Notes: generated by a model from the letters alone, not told the origin. Positions 1 through 12,660 are shown, numbered from the stretch's first letter. The stretch is DNA of 64,000 nt from Gigantopelta aegis (GCF_016097555.1 NC_054706.1:45042765-45106764), one strand, 5' to 3'. Numbers and translations: made by a program.

Positions 1-422
1 GTGGGGTCGTGCGCTGCCACTCTGACGTTAGAGACGACAGCCGCTGTGTTTGATACAACGCAACTATGTAGGTAAGTAGTTCGCCATGTACCGCTCTCAG
101 AACAGAACAGAACTTTATTACACTCAGACCGTTATGCAACGCCGTAAGAGGAATATATATATTCTGATTTTGACAAGATGGTTTACAGGAGGGTACAAAT
201 AATTGGAATACATTGCTTGGTATATATATATGAATACAAATACAAACACAGTACATTATAAAGATATGTGTAATAACAATATAAATACATGATATTACAT
301 TATAGAGACATGTGTATTAACAATATAGATACATTCCGTGATGTAGATATATATTGTAAAATGTAATTATTCCGAATATTTCATTTACAACTGTGTACAA
401 TTCTTGATATTACAATATATAC
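1..422. other. AT-rich stretch, nothing recognised
   Basis: Low-complexity AT-rich sequence. I see no coding sequence, RNA gene or known repeat in it. Confidence 0.5.
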
Positions 423-509
423 ATATAAATATTTAGTGCATTTCAATATAGATATAAATATTTAGTGCATTTCAATATAGATATAAATATTTGGTGCATT
501 TCAATTTTT
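423..509. repeat. 29-bp tandem repeat, three copies
   Basis: Three head-to-tail copies of a 29-bp unit containing gtgcatttcaat start at 423, 452 and 481. The third differs by a few bases. Confidence 0.85.
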
Positions 510-587
510 TTTAACGTGTATAATTAGATGTAAAAAAAATAAAGTTTCATAAATTAACACTAAAGACGTAAAATAATGTAATCCGAT

Positions 588-1031
588 TTAAAATATATCA
601 AGTATGGCCGTTCTGTGACGTGGTAGGAGTGGTGGTCGAACAGCCTGGCGACGGCAGCGTAGATTATTGGCTCTCAGACGATTGCGTATGGTTTGATCAG
701 ACACTCGAGTTCCAGTCGCAGTCCGCAGATTGTCACGTAATCGGCGTGCAGTGGTTGTGCGTTGACGTAGAGCCATATTGGTGATGTAGCGGTCCTCTCT
801 ATTTGTAGTGCTTCGGGGTCTTCCCGAACGTGGACGATTTCGAACAGAATTCGTTGCTTGGTACCGTTGCCACAGTCGGCCAACGACACTCTGACTGACA
901 CCAAGTCTCAGAGCAACATTTCTTTGCGTATTGCCATCCTGAAGCCAAGCAATAGCCCTTCCTCGATCTTCGATAGTCAGTTGACGTCGTACCATTGTCG
1001 AATTTGGAGTGTGCACCGTACACGAACGCAA
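588..1031 (-). pseudogene. Tc1-type transposase, N-terminal fragment
   Basis: The 147-residue frame matches the DNA-binding half of Tc1 transposases: a first helix-turn-helix (residues about 14-55, with VSQSVVGRLWQRYQ), a basic RSGRPRST linker (about 68-75) and a second paired-like HTH (about 76-130, with VSDQTIRNRLR). It breaks off before the catalytic DDE half, and I found no terminal inverted repeats around it. It resembles the transposases at 17.1 kb and 32.2 kb in the same positions but is clearly a different lineage. It cannot be active alone. Confidence 0.85.
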
Positions 1032-1039
1032 GCTCCAAT

Positions 1040-1760
1040 TATACGGAAATTCAGCATTGGGAACATGGAATACACGTGCAAAGCGTGCAAATGAAGCGCT
1101 TTGTGAAAAAGCAAGTTATGGGCACTTAGCAGACCTTTCGCTTTCGCCCTAATTTACGTGCAAATGTAAGCATGTTTTCGCCATTAGAACTAGTCGACAG
1201 TGTCAATGACAGTGGATTTTAATTCATTTATGGGTTGCTTAGACCCACTTTCGTCAAAATGGAACAATACCATGCGTGACATTATGGTCTAGCTAATATA
1301 ACTGACATTCAGAAAATAATGTCGAAAATATCGTCTGACCCTTAAATTCTTTTGAGTAGTATATATCTAGTATAGTTGTATGTTGACCTTTACTTTCATT
1401 AACTTGTTAATGTATGGTAATTTTGGTTGTTGTTGGGTATTGTTGTTGCTATGGGCGTTCAAATACTTGAAAAATTATATTCATGAATTTAGCTGATTAT
1501 TTTAGAGTGCTTATTCTTCTCTAAAGTTATATATACTAGTATTTGGACGGATATAATAATATGGAGGTAAACATTTATTCCGGGTATTATTGAAAAAAAA
1601 CTACATACAAATAAATAATGAAATTCATTTCCTATATCGTTTTCCTCGCCAATAGTACAGTCTATCTTTTAATAGAACTGTATTCCAACGTCCAGTCTCA
1701 ACAGGTAAATAATAGTTAGAAATCCTAAAGTTTATCATAATGGTCTAATGATCACCAGTG
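1040..1760. other. Non-coding stretch
   Basis: Part of this may be the flank of the Tc1 fragment. No gene or repeat is recognised. Confidence 0.4.
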
Positions 1761-1764
1761 AGTA

Positions 1765-2110
1765 TGCTCAAACTATGGGACCCGATAGCCGACGAATTTA
1801 TCGTGCTGAGGTGTCGTTAAACATTAATTCATTCATTTTACCATAGTTTGACACCCAATAGCCGATGTAATGTTGGTGTTGGGGTGTCGTTAAACATTCA
1901 TTCATTTATTTTACCATAGTTTGACACCCAATAGCCGATGTAATTTTGGTGCTGGGGTGTCGTTAAACATTCATTCATTCATTTTACCATAGTTTGACAC
2001 CCAAAAGCCGATGTAATTTTGGTGCTGGTGTATCGTTAAACATTCATTCATTCATTTTACCATAGTTTGACACCCAATAGCCGATGTAATTTTGGTGCTG
2101 GGGTGTTGTT
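1765..2110 (+). repeat. Tandemly amplified SINE tail (about 72-bp unit)
   Basis: One degraded and four good copies of a unit containing gtttgacacccaatagccga and ggtgtcgttaaacattcatt stand head to tail. This is the 3' tail seen singly at 15.3, 21.3, 24.4, 44.9 and 57.2 kb, so a SINE end has been amplified on the spot. Confidence 0.85.
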
Positions 2111-2299
2111 CAGCCAGTGCACCACAACTGGTCAAAGGTCCTGGTATGTGTTTTTCTTGATCCCTTGCTGAATTAAAAAAAATGTAGCGGGTTTCCTCTT
2201 ATGACTACGAGTCAAAATTACCAAATGTTTGACATCCAATAGCCGATAATTAATAAACCAATGTGCTCTAGTGGTGTCGTTAAACAAAACAAACTTTAA
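2111..2299 (+). mobile_element. SINE type A, 3' half
   Basis: Begins with cagccagtgcaccac from the body of the tRNA-derived SINE and runs to the tail gtcgttaaacaaaacaaac. The tRNA-like head is missing. Confidence 0.8.
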
Positions 2300-2908
2300 A
2301 TTTCATTAATTAATTTACACAATGGGAACCTGTGGGTTAAGAATCGTCTTATTTGCGTTAAATCTGTGGGACTGGTTTGCGTTTTCACACAATTTCATGT
2401 ACATGGAGTTCAGCTATGATAAGAACATGGCTGATTTAGCATATCTAATAGTTTTCTTTTCCTGTCAGATTTTACAACAATACCATTCAAGGCTTCACCT
2501 TGATAGCAGTGCGTTTCATGTGGGAAGAAAACTTAAGAAGTTCATAAGATTTCCTTTCAGAATTAAACTTGTTTTTTTTATATATATATGTAGCAGTCGG
2601 TATTTTGTGCGTGAAGGTAGGTTCAACAAAGTTCACACCACCAGCTACGGGTTAGGGCATCATCTTTTATTCATGTAAACATAGACACAATACACACCCT
2701 GCAAGGATTAAAAACACAAACGTTAACAATATGGTAAAAACAATACAAATATATCCGTGTCGAGGTAAAACAAACATTCAGGCATATATTAATGAAATAC
2801 ATTGCAAATCATAGAAAACCGTCATTAAGCATTAATTATCATTCTGATGATTATGAATCATCCTCCTCTTTATCCTAAATACTGTCATCACGATTATTAA
2901 TCATGTTA

Positions 2909-2912
<4 letters not shown>
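2300..2912. other. Non-coding stretch with a doubtful 118-codon frame
   Basis: A plus-strand frame at 2322-2678 is open by chance as far as I can tell: biased composition and no domain. Confidence 0.4.

Positions 2913-2917
<5 letters not shown>

Positions 2918-2967
<50 letters not shown>
2918..2967. repeat. (AT)n microsatellite
   Basis: About 50 bases of alternating AT. Confidence 0.95.
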
Positions 2968-2969
<2 letters not shown>

Positions 2970-2971
<2 letters not shown>

Positions 2972-3880
2972 CAATTCGTGACTACCAGTTATAATCATTG
3001 ATTATAGCAAAGGGGAGATAATTTATAGTAAATAGGGTTATTTAAATTATTGTAATTATAATTATTATTTGACGTAATAAAGAGATATACTTAGCTTTAT
3101 CATTAATGAGTTTATGAAAGAAAGGATATAAATTACAAGAGTATATTTAAAATTACAAATATATAAGTATTAGACTTAACAACTAACAACTAAAACAGAA
3201 ACTTCACTTAAATCATAAAATATATAGTTTTGACAGCAGAAAACAAAGATGTCTGACATTCATTATGTCACGCCCTGTAATCCATAATAATTAAAAGGCA
3301 GATTTATTATTAAATATTATATGTTAAATTATTCATTAATCATTACCAGGAATAGAAAATTAGGCATTTACTATTATTATTTAAGTTTATCTTCTATAAC
3401 AAATTAATACTAACCTTTAAATTAAACTTCTACGATTTCTCTCTGATCTGAACTTGTTTCTCCAAATACTAAATAATTCTGTCCTGTCTGGTCAGTCCAA
3501 AGAAGGCATGCAGATACAGGTGAGCGTTAATTAGCCAATGGGAGAGAAAGAGACAAGGGTCAAAGTTTAAAGATAGCTTGGGTGTTTGTATTGTAGCTAT
3601 GGTTACCTAAAGAGCTCACACTGACTGCACTGATGTGGTCACGCGTGGTTGACCAGCATACACGAACACATCACAGGTACAGGGCAATACTAGAAAAAGG
3701 TGATAAAATGTTAATTATAGTGATATGTTGTTCAACCTGTAGTTATTACAGCCTGAAAATAAACATTAATGAAATACATACTAAATACCATACTTAAAGG
3801 TACATACTCCTCTAAGAACCTGAAATTAAACATCAGTTACATAAAATCATACTACATATATATATAACCATGTTTAATTC
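2970..3880. other. AT-rich stretch, no gene recognised
   Basis: Around 3500-3670 the GC content rises, but no frame, splice pattern or repeat match is evident. Confidence 0.4.
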
Positions 3881-3904
3881 GGAGGGGGGGGGGGGGGGGC
3901 GAAC

Positions 3905-4190
3905 GAGCGGGACGTAGGCCAGTGGTAAAGCGCTCGCCTGATACGAGGTCGGTCTAACACCAATCCTCATCAATCACCCACTGCACCATGACTGATATAT
4001 TAAAGGCCGTGGTATGTACTGTCCTGTCTGTAGATGGTGCATATAAAAGACCCCTTGCTTCTAATGGAAACAATGTAGCAGGTTTCCTTTCTAAGACTAG
4101 ATGTCAAAATTACCAAATGTTTGACATCGAGTAGCTGATGATTAATACATCAGTGTGCTCTAATTGTGCCGTTAAACAAAACAAACTTTA
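3905..4190 (+). mobile_element. SINE type A (tRNA-derived), near full length
   Basis: A tRNA-like head (gtggtaaagcgctcgcc, an A-box-like region) is followed by the body word gtgcatataaaagacccc and the tail gttaaacaaaacaaac. A run of 16 G (3884-3899) lies just upstream. Confidence 0.85.
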
Positions 4191-4194
4191 TTTC

Positions 4195-4740
4195 TTATAA
4201 CGAGTTTGGTGAAAGTTAAAAAAAAAATCAAATTATATTTCAAAACTGACACGTTCGAATGTATTAGAATATGTTTCACAGATATGTTGTATTAGAACAA
4301 ATATGTTACCACACAAAACTATGGCTTTATATATCTATTCCAAAACTGTAGATATAGTAAAAGTTATGTGCGTTAAATAATTTTCATCACTGGTCCTTTA
4401 AGCAATGCAGTTAATATCTATCGCATAATACTTATGCTTTTGAGAACCACTTTGTTTGTTTTGGGGACGTTCATAATGACAGTTTTCTCACAAGCAATAT
4501 TAACGTTATTGTGGGGAGCATTACTTGAAACTGACCCTGGTATCAGTTTTAAGACAGTTCCCAGGACCGAGTGTCTCTCCAATATTGGACAAGTGGTTTT
4601 CTATTCCAGAAAACAAAATAAAACAACAGCATAGAAATCATTTCAAAACGATTTTAAACCCTTACGCGCACTTGCTGTTTTGTTGACGGTCATGACTCCT
4701 TGCCCACCGCACTCCCACTCGGCACTGGTATATAGAATCA
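4195..4740. other. Non-coding stretch
   Basis: A 66-codon frame at 4434-4634 starts with a hydrophobic stretch, but nothing supports it as a gene. Confidence 0.4.
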
Positions 4741-4817
4741 ATACAATGCAATGCAATACAATACAATACAATACAATACAATACAATACAATACAATACA
4801 ATACAATACAATACAAT
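4741..4817. repeat. (AATAC)n pentanucleotide microsatellite
   Basis: About 14 repeats, with AATGC variants at the left edge. It abuts the truncated end of the next transposon. Confidence 0.95.
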
Positions 4818-4848
4818 CTTTATTGCAACCATTGTATGAGTACACTGG

Positions 4849-5830
4849 TTAAGGGGACAGATTCCGATTTTCGATGGGGTTCATATCAGGAGAACATGCA
4901 GGCCATCGCAAAACATGAATGTCCATGTTGTTGAGGAAGTCCTGTGTTATCCTTGCAGTATGGGGTCTAACGTTGTCATGCTGGAAGAGTATACCGCGTG
5001 GCTGCTGTTGAATAAATGGCAACAGAACGGGTCGCAAAACTTCATCTCGATACCTCTGTGCATTAAGGTTACCTTGAATAATGACAAACCTCGTTTTCAA
5101 GTCCCCACAGATTCCTCCCCAGACCATGACACCACCTCCTCGAAACGCTTGAACTTCCTGGACACAGTTCTGCACTACACGTTATCCTTGACGTCTGTAT
5201 ACACGCTGTCGACCATCAGCTCTAAACAGGCAAAATCTGCTCGCATCACTGAATACAACTTGTCGCCAGTCTCGCACTTGCCAACGGCGATGCCTCCTAG
5301 CCCATATCAATCTGTCGGTGTTGTTGCGTTTACGTAACTCCACGGTAGGGTCGACGCGCTCGAATACCATGTTCCCGTAATCGTCTTGACACTGTCTGTC
5401 GACTAACACGATGTCCTAATGCCGTTGATGTCGATGTAATCACGGGGAGGAAGCGATTTCGAAGATGGAGATTGCGCAAGTAATGGTCTTGAATCGGCGT
5501 GGTCACACGCGGTTTTCCACTCCTAGCCCTGTCAGTTGTCTGCCCTGTCTGCCCTGTCTGCCCTGTCTGCCCTGTCTGCTAAAAACGTTCCATCAACGTG
5601 GTTATGGTAGCACGGGTACTAGCGAATGTTCTTGCAATGTGGTCATGCGTGGCTCCCAGTTGAGCCATACCAATGGCTCTCTCTCTCTCTCTCTGTGTGC
5701 TGTTGACAAACGAGGCATTTCTTGTGTGCTTTCGTTTACTGCGTTACTAACGTGCAGTTTCAAGAGATTTTTATACCAATTTAGCACGTGCATTTCGTTA
5801 TATGGGTGCAGATGTCGTTGTAGTAATATG
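4849..5830 (-). mobile_element. Tc1-type transposon, broken transposase
   Basis: Minus-strand frames give, in order, a start MPRLSTAHRERE (near 5717), an RLREHGI-type second HTH, VVFSDASRF (first catalytic Asp near 5270), GGGVMVWGGI, FQHDNVRPHTAR (second Asp) and SPDMNPIEN (third acidic residue) near 4860. The reading is split over at least three frames. A 9-bp minisatellite (tgccctgtc, about five copies, 5529-5579) has expanded inside it. The C terminus is cut at the AATAC microsatellite. A dead DNA transposon of the DD34E group. Confidence 0.85.
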
Positions 5831-5889
5831 CACGTTTTGTTAATGAAAATTTACAATTTCACCGGCTTTAGGTAATTGAATACATTTGG

Positions 5890-8720
5890 TTGTACTTGGG
5901 CGACATTTTTAACCACCACTTGATTTCCATAATCCAAATTATGAATAGTCTCCCTCAACTGTTGAAGGTTTATGCTGTCCTGGGTGACATGTTCCGTCGT
6001 CTGTTCTGTATCTCCCATCGTGGGATGCAACTGACAGTACTAACTTGATGGATTTTATCTGGGAGTTGTCCCTTATGTTGCCTCAGAAGTGATTTGCTCT
6101 GTTTATGAAATCTAGTTCATTTGAGTCTCTTGCAGGGATAGTCATTCATTCTCTTGTTCATTGGGTGTTGTGGCAAAGACTTGAACTTAGTGGCTTTATC
6201 ATGAGCTTTGAGTCCCGGCGTTTTCTGAGGGGTACGATGCCAGTGAGCTGTTCCATTTTCTCAATGGGGGTTGACCTCATTGCTCCAGTTATTATTATGA
6301 GGGCTTGGTTTTTAACCCTGTCTAGTTTTTGTTGATGTGACTTTGCTGCTGTTGACCATGCACTGGATCCGTACTCAATATGTGGTCTGATTGCTCCTTG
6401 GTAGACACTTTTCAGTATGTTATGACCAGCACCCCACTTGGTGCCAGCTAGTTTTCTCATTATGACAAGTTTTCTTTGAGCTTTGGCCTCGGCTTTCTCC
6501 ACTTGTGGTTTCCAGGTCTGTCTTTTATCAAAAGTGACCCCCAGGTGTGTCTGTTAGTCCTCATACTGGAGAGGCATGTTATCAAGTTTGAGGTTGCCTG
6601 CTTCCTACTTTGTGGAGAGTGAGAAAAGAATGGCAGCTGACTTGTCTTTGTTGATTGTCATGCACCAGTCTCGAGTCCAAGATGTAATATTCAAGGGCAA
6701 GCTGCATGCGATATGTTACTGTTGCTGCAAACTCCTCCGAGCACTACACAACTAGGTCACCTGCATATAGTGCTGCATGTATCCCTTTGGGTTGTTGTGT
6801 GACCAGGTCATTGATTAAGATGATGAAGAGAGTAGGTAACAGTACTTCTCCCTGAGGTACTCCATGGCGTATGAATACTTTCTTGCTGTGTTGGCTATGT
6901 ACCATTACTCTCGCTCTTCGGTTGTGAAGATAAGACTTGGTCCACCTGTACATGTTGCCACATATACCGTTTTGTTTGTAGCTTTGCTACCAGGCCATCT
7001 TTCCAGACCTTGCCAAAGGCCTTTTGCAGATCAATGAAGGAGGCAAGAACAACCTTCTGTGCTTGGAAAGCATCTTCAATTACTTGTGATAGGTAGGTGG
7101 CCTGGTCTTCTGTGCTGCGGAATTGTCTAAATCCTGCCTGCTTTTGAGTGATGATGTTCTCAGTATCAAGGAACTGTTGGAGCCGATGATTGATGATGCG
7201 CTCTAGTTCTTTTGTTTGTTTTTACCTCTTTTCAGTATGGCGGGTGTTCCAGATTTGTGACACCTTGCCTTCAGACTAGCTTAGGTTGAACATTTCCAAC
7301 AGTTTGGATCACGCAGTATTGCCTTGGTGTTTCAGCATTTCATTAGTAATACCATCCGGTCCTGGAGATTTCTTATTTTTTTTTATATGCTTGAGGGCAT
7401 TTTCAAGTTCTGGTAGAGTTATACTATTCATCATGGAATCTTGCGGGGTAGCTCTACTAACCGTTTCTTTTTGTTCCCTTCGTGCTTCTCTCATCTGAGT
7501 TGTGATGGTAATGTCACTTTCCTTGGCATAGGTCTTTGCTAAAAGGTCAGCAGATGTCTTACCTGTGAGTATATTTCCATTCTCCATTAGAGTCATTTTT
7601 CTGTCCATGGGATTCTTCCTCTTTTGGTTGTTTTGTAAGTTTCCATAATTTGTGCTGTCCTTTTCAAGGTTGAGTGCAGCAGTTTTGTCTCTCCAGTTTT
7701 TTCTTTTGGATTCAATCTTGGTTCTGAGGTATATGGCTTTAGCATGCTGAAGCTTTAGGTTGTTGTTTTGGCTCAGGTTAGACTCTGTTTCTTCCCTTAC
7801 CCGGGTCAATTCTAGTAAGGAGCACGTACTTTCCGGACTCCTCTTGGGATATTTTCTTTGGTAGCTTTAATGATTTGGAGGTTGTCTATTTTCCTTCCCT
7901 GCACTTAATTTTTTTTTTTTTTTGGTCAACTCATTCGTGCGAAGCTTGAAAAGTTCCCATTTCGCTTTTTTGTAGTTCTACCTTGGGGACTGCGAAGCTG
8001 TATGGATTGTGCTATCACTTAATGTTAGGAGGACCGGTCGATGGTCACTTCCCCCTAGCTGTGGTCCTACTTCTCGACTAATGATTCTATGGACATCGTC
8101 AGTACAGAAGGCAAGGTCAGGGGAGGTTGTGGAATGTCAATGCCTGGAATAGAATGTTGGTTGATCAAGTGGGTCATTGATGAGATTAAGGTTCTTTTCG
8201 TCCTGCCAGCTTTCTATCGCCTTTTCTCTTTTGTCAATGTTGTTTCTAACCAGAGTAACTACCCCACCCTTGGTTCTTCCACTGCGATCACTTCTGAAGG
8301 TCTGGTAACTTCTGACCTTGAAGCTCATCGATTCTTTCAGATGGGATTCTTGGATGCAACAGATGTTGATCTGGTTTTCATGCATAAAATGCTGAAGCTT
8401 GTTTGAAACTCCCTCAGCATTCCAGTGCATTATGGTGATAGGGGTGTTTTCTTTTGTTGCTTTTGTCTTGCCAGTAGCTTTACTTCCTCGTCCCCTGGCT
8501 CCGCGAGACGGTCGGGAAGGACTTCCAGTGGCTGAGGATGGGCCCTCTCGAGGTAAGGAGCCCGGCACTGCACCTGCCTGGTGAGTCATTACAGGACGAG
8601 CACCGATCACGTCATTATTGTCCAGAAATGTAGTCATAATAGCTATTGATGCATGGTATTGTGGTCTATTAGAGTGCGCTACGCGGCCCAATACCTCTGA
8701 CTTTAGCACTCGAGGTTTCT
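5890..8720 (-). mobile_element. LINE (non-LTR retrotransposon), degraded
   Basis: On the minus strand: an APE-type endonuclease start (TIMHWNAEGVSNK, then CCIQESHLKE, about 8460-8340) and, further on, its GSDHRP motif (about 8045); a reverse transcriptase with KKNKKSPGPDGITNEML (about 7370), HGVPQGEVLLPTLF (about 6860) and YAGD in place of YADD (about 6750); and a C-terminal region RVKNQALIIITGAMRSTPIE (about 6270). I place it in the Jockey/I assemblage by these motifs. Frames are broken by several stops and shifts, an internal part of the endonuclease is missing, and the active-site change would inactivate it. Both ends are approximate; the 3' side meets the Tc1 element. Confidence 0.9.
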
Positions 8721-8880
8721 GTTAGGGTTACCTCACCCTTAGTCCATATCAGTCTTGCCTCTACCCATTGACCAGTCCAGCTTGGGTGTCCCTAACAGAA
8801 GCCAAAGCACCTGCTGGCATAGCTCTCTGGGTCACTGAGACATACAAGCCCCCTCACCACGTCAAGAAATGGACTATGAA

Positions 8881-9244
8881 GGGGACTGCTCCTAGGTGAT
8901 AACCAGGTCACCAATGCCATACCATCCAATGAAATAAAAATCAGCACGGTCGAAATCGATTGCACTGTGACGTATAGTTAACCTGACAAACATTTGTCTG
9001 TGACGCGTAAGTTAGCTACAAGATTAAGGGTTGTAAATAACCTTCAGCTGATAATTTGCTTAAACCCTGATTTTTGAGGATAAGTAAGAACTAGAATAAT
9101 ACATTCGTGTCCGTGAGATACCCTTTATCTCACAACTCGTTGTTTAAAAACGTATTCAACTCGCTTTCGCCCTTTAGATATACATTTAAAATAACTCGTT
9201 GTAAGATAAATGGTATCTAACGGCCACTCATGTATTATTGTCTA
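8881..9244 (+). repeat. Dispersed repeat E, copy 1
   Basis: About 360 bp, from ctgctcctaggtgataacca to ggtatctaacggccactcat. It matches 29159-29505 nearly throughout and 27738-27860 in its middle. No frame. Probably a non-autonomous element; class unknown. Confidence 0.75.
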
Positions 9245-9249
9245 TTTAT

Positions 9250-11050
9250 CAACTGCTGGAGTCTACATGTAGAATATACACCAGTGAATTAGTTTCGTAA
9301 TATGCGTGCAGCAATTAGAATAAGGTTATAATGGAATGTATTACCCATATTGTTAAAAATATCGTGGTATCAAAGTGATATGTCCCTCTAGAATGCCAAG
9401 TGGGACGTAACACTTCGACATCACACGATGACGTCATTGATTGGCGCACCTTACAGGAACGTCAAGTAAATGACTTGAGTGATATAAATTAAGATCGATT
9501 ATAGGTAATAAATAGGATAGTAAAGTCGCTACCATTTCGTATCATGTTTATGTCCCTTGAGAAATAATATCCATTGTCACCCGCTAAAAGTAGTACTAAA
9601 CCAAATACCTTCCGGCTCGTTCGAGGTGCACCAAACTTTTGATAGAGAAGTTAACACCACAAGTCCTATGATTGGTGATAAATGTGAGTGTGTTGGTTGT
9701 AAAAACAAATAGTTTCATCTGGGCAAACATGTATGCAATTTCTAGTACTACTGTGTCAAGTAGCCTTGTGCTTTAAACATGTATGGGGTACCTGTAAAAA
9801 AAAGTACTCAAATTTTGTGCGGAACTAGGGTAGTCATAGACGCTATCTCTGAAATGAGCAGCTTGATCCCATATATTTTTCTGGTTCACTTTAGGGATGA
9901 TGGGGTTGTAATATTTATATCCGTGGTGTTTATGTCGACTGACACGCTGCAGGAAGGAGGTGGATTTTTTTGTGTGTTTTTTTTAATTTTATTGTCCCCA
10001 GAATATAAAAAGGCAGTGTCAGGGTTGGGGTGCCTTGAGCTCACTGTCTCGCAATATTTTAAAAATTTCATATGATATACACAGTTTTATATACATACAT
10101 ATAAATGGCAAAATATATACACACGAATAGATATAATCCACACATTTTATGTATATTGTTGTTGTTGATATTTTGTTTGGTGGGTTTTTTGGTGGGTTTT
10201 TAATTATTATTTTCTGGGTCCAAGAAGGAAAAAAAAGAAAGAAAAAGGAGAAGATGTTATGTACGGAATTAGTATTGATACAAGAAAGTATTATAAAAAG
10301 ATGTGTGAAGGAGTATAAAGTGCGAAGAAGGTATTTTAGAAATAAATATATCTCAATATTTGATAGATTTAATAAACTTTTATGATGTTTGAAATAAATT
10401 ATACCACTGCTCCCATACTGTCTTGAAATCTTCATAATTACCATTTTTATATAAGATACATTTTTTCTACTTTTCTTTAATTATAGTTTTTAAGGCAGAG
10501 AAGTTTAATTTTTGTTTTTGTATTTTCATGGAATAAATATATTTTATGTTAATAATTAATCAATTTATTGCATATGTATTTGGGGGTTTTTTAAGGAAGG
10601 AGTTTTCGCCACTATTGTCGTCATTGGAATTTGATTTGGTAATATAGCTATAGACAATTGGAAATTATTTCACTCGGGACGTAAACATGATACGAAATGT
10701 AACTCGTTTAATATCCCATAAATATTTGTATTACAATAGTAATAATAATTGTAATTTTATACGCAATTTGTTTTATTATTCATTATATTTTCTTGGATAA
10801 AGTAGCAACGCTTCTTCTATTTATTTATTTATTTTATAGTTGCATGTACAGTGTTGCGCAAAACGTATCTATATACGACATTTTGAAAACTGTTTCATGC
10901 ATTTTTACATTTTTATCCATTAATTTTCTGATTTCGGCCGATTTTGATGAACAATCAAGGAAACCAATTATCTGGCGTTTGCTTTTGACAATATTTTAAG
11001 CATTTTGTGGTGTATAGATTTATAGTGATTTTGCATATACTGTATACTAA
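9250..11050. other. AT-rich intergenic stretch
   Basis: Homopolymer-rich. Frames at 9779-10444 and 10793-10999 are compositionally poor and do not resemble proteins. No gene or known repeat recognised. Confidence 0.5.
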
Positions 11051-12061
11051 AGTACTGTCGAAATAGAATATAAATGATTTTCGTCGATTATTTCTTACAT
11101 AATAAACTGACAAATACATAATTTGTAAATATCTATTGAATGATACTCTACCTAATTTAGCATGACTTGTTTGGGCTCTCATTGATGTATAAGGTGGTGT
11201 TTACTCTTGAAATTGAAAGAAAATGTCGGTAAACAGGTGAATTGTGCACTTTATTGGAAGAGACTATAACAAATTTTTGGTCAGCATGTGTCAATTTCAT
11301 TGCTGTTATGTACAATATGTGAGGGACAGTTTCTGATGATGGTTTACCCCTATATCCCTCTGTAAAACAAAATTCTTGGTAGTCATTTATAAGTAACTTT
11401 TCAGCAAAACTGTAAAGAACAATTCTGAGTTTGTGATCTATTATACCGGTATTAAAGGTGCTATCTCATTGTTGCACAATGACATCTATTGCAAATCATT
11501 TTCTTAATAAAATTTTGATTTAACATTTAAAGAAGACGTTTTTAACTATATGCCCATAAATGATTATAGGAAATAATTGTATCTACTAATAGAAAATAAA
11601 ATTTTATTGGAGAATCTTTATCAGAAACAGATGCTCACATATAACTATGATATATCACCTTTAAGTGGTTGCAAGATTGTGTAAATTTCTAATGTACTTA
11701 TATTGAATTTATATTCAATAAATATGTTTGTCATAATTAATAATTTATGCTGCAATTTGAAATAATCAGTTAACTTACAGTTTTAAATTAAAAGTTTGTT
11801 TAAGGGTAAATGAAATTGACACCCATCATCAAAATGTGTTATAGTCTGTTCCAATAAAGGTCACAAATCACCTGTTTACCGACACCTTTATTTTAATTTC
11901 AAGAGTAAACACCACCTTGTACATCAATGAGAGCCAAAACAAGTAAATGCTAAATTAGGTAGAGTATCATTCAATAAGTATTTACAAAAATTTACTTGTC
12001 AGTTTAACATGAAAGAAATAAGTGACGAAAATCATTTTTATTCTATTTCCGACACTACTAT
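11051..12061. mobile_element. Long-terminal-inverted-repeat (foldback-type) element
   Basis: Arms of about 250 bp (11051-11302 and 11809-12061) are inverted copies of each other. Both carry aaatgattttcgtc, gagtaaacaccacctt (or its complement) and tgtcaatttcatt (or its complement). The roughly 500-bp centre has no credible frame. This looks like a non-autonomous DNA element. Possible TA target duplication, not certain. Confidence 0.8.
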
Positions 12062-12530
12062 AGTTTGAAGCTACTTGCTATATGTAGTATGTGGTGTACA
12101 GTGCCACATGTATAACAGCAACACGAGGCGGTACTCGGGCATGGGGGCTGTTAACTGAACAATTTCGTGGTGGACCTTTTCTTTCACGGTACTTGTCAGT
12201 TGAGAGCACTCCTTAAACTTAGTAGTCATATGACCCTCTTGATAGTGTTGTATTTTTTACAGAATGTATTCTGAACTAGAAATTGTATTTGACTGCATTG
12301 AGTAATTAATGGTGGCGTATAACCTTAAAGAGATATGTTTTATTTTATTATTATTTCTACTAACAAAATGTCTTTTTTATTTGTTTCATTTTTTTTGTTA
12401 TAGTGCAAAGAGGAAATATAAAACTTGTATATCAAACGCCGGATGCAGCAGTGATGGTTCGGACACAGCGGCAATAAATGCTGCCAACCTTCTGATAAAC
12501 GAATCCTGTAAGTATTGTTACAATAATAAT
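12062..12530. other. Non-coding stretch
   Basis: A 91-codon frame at 12309-12584 begins in hydrophobic AT-rich sequence and runs into the palindrome; not credible. Confidence 0.4.
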
Positions 12531-12532
12531 CT

Positions 12533-12641
12533 GGGCCCCGTTTCACGAAGCGATCTTAGCGCTAAGATCACCTTAAGTGCATAAGGTAGCTTAGGATTTA
12601 AGGTGAACTTAGCGCTAAAATCGCTTCGTAAACCGGGGTCC
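12533..12641. mobile_element. Short palindromic MITE-like element
   Basis: Ends ggccccgtttcacgaagcga and tcgcttcgtaaaccggggtc are inverted copies, and the core holds the palindrome cttagcgctaag. About 109 bp that folds into one long hairpin. No coding capacity. A similar design is at 60774-60892. Confidence 0.75.
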
Positions 12642-12660
12642 TGATGTCCAGTACAAATAG

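Noticed and set aside
2322-2678. 118-codon frame with hydrophobic segments
   Set aside because: No family resemblance, biased AT-rich codons, no splice or start context.
4434-4634. 66-codon frame with a leader-like start
   Set aside because: Too short and without similarity or splice context; left unassigned.
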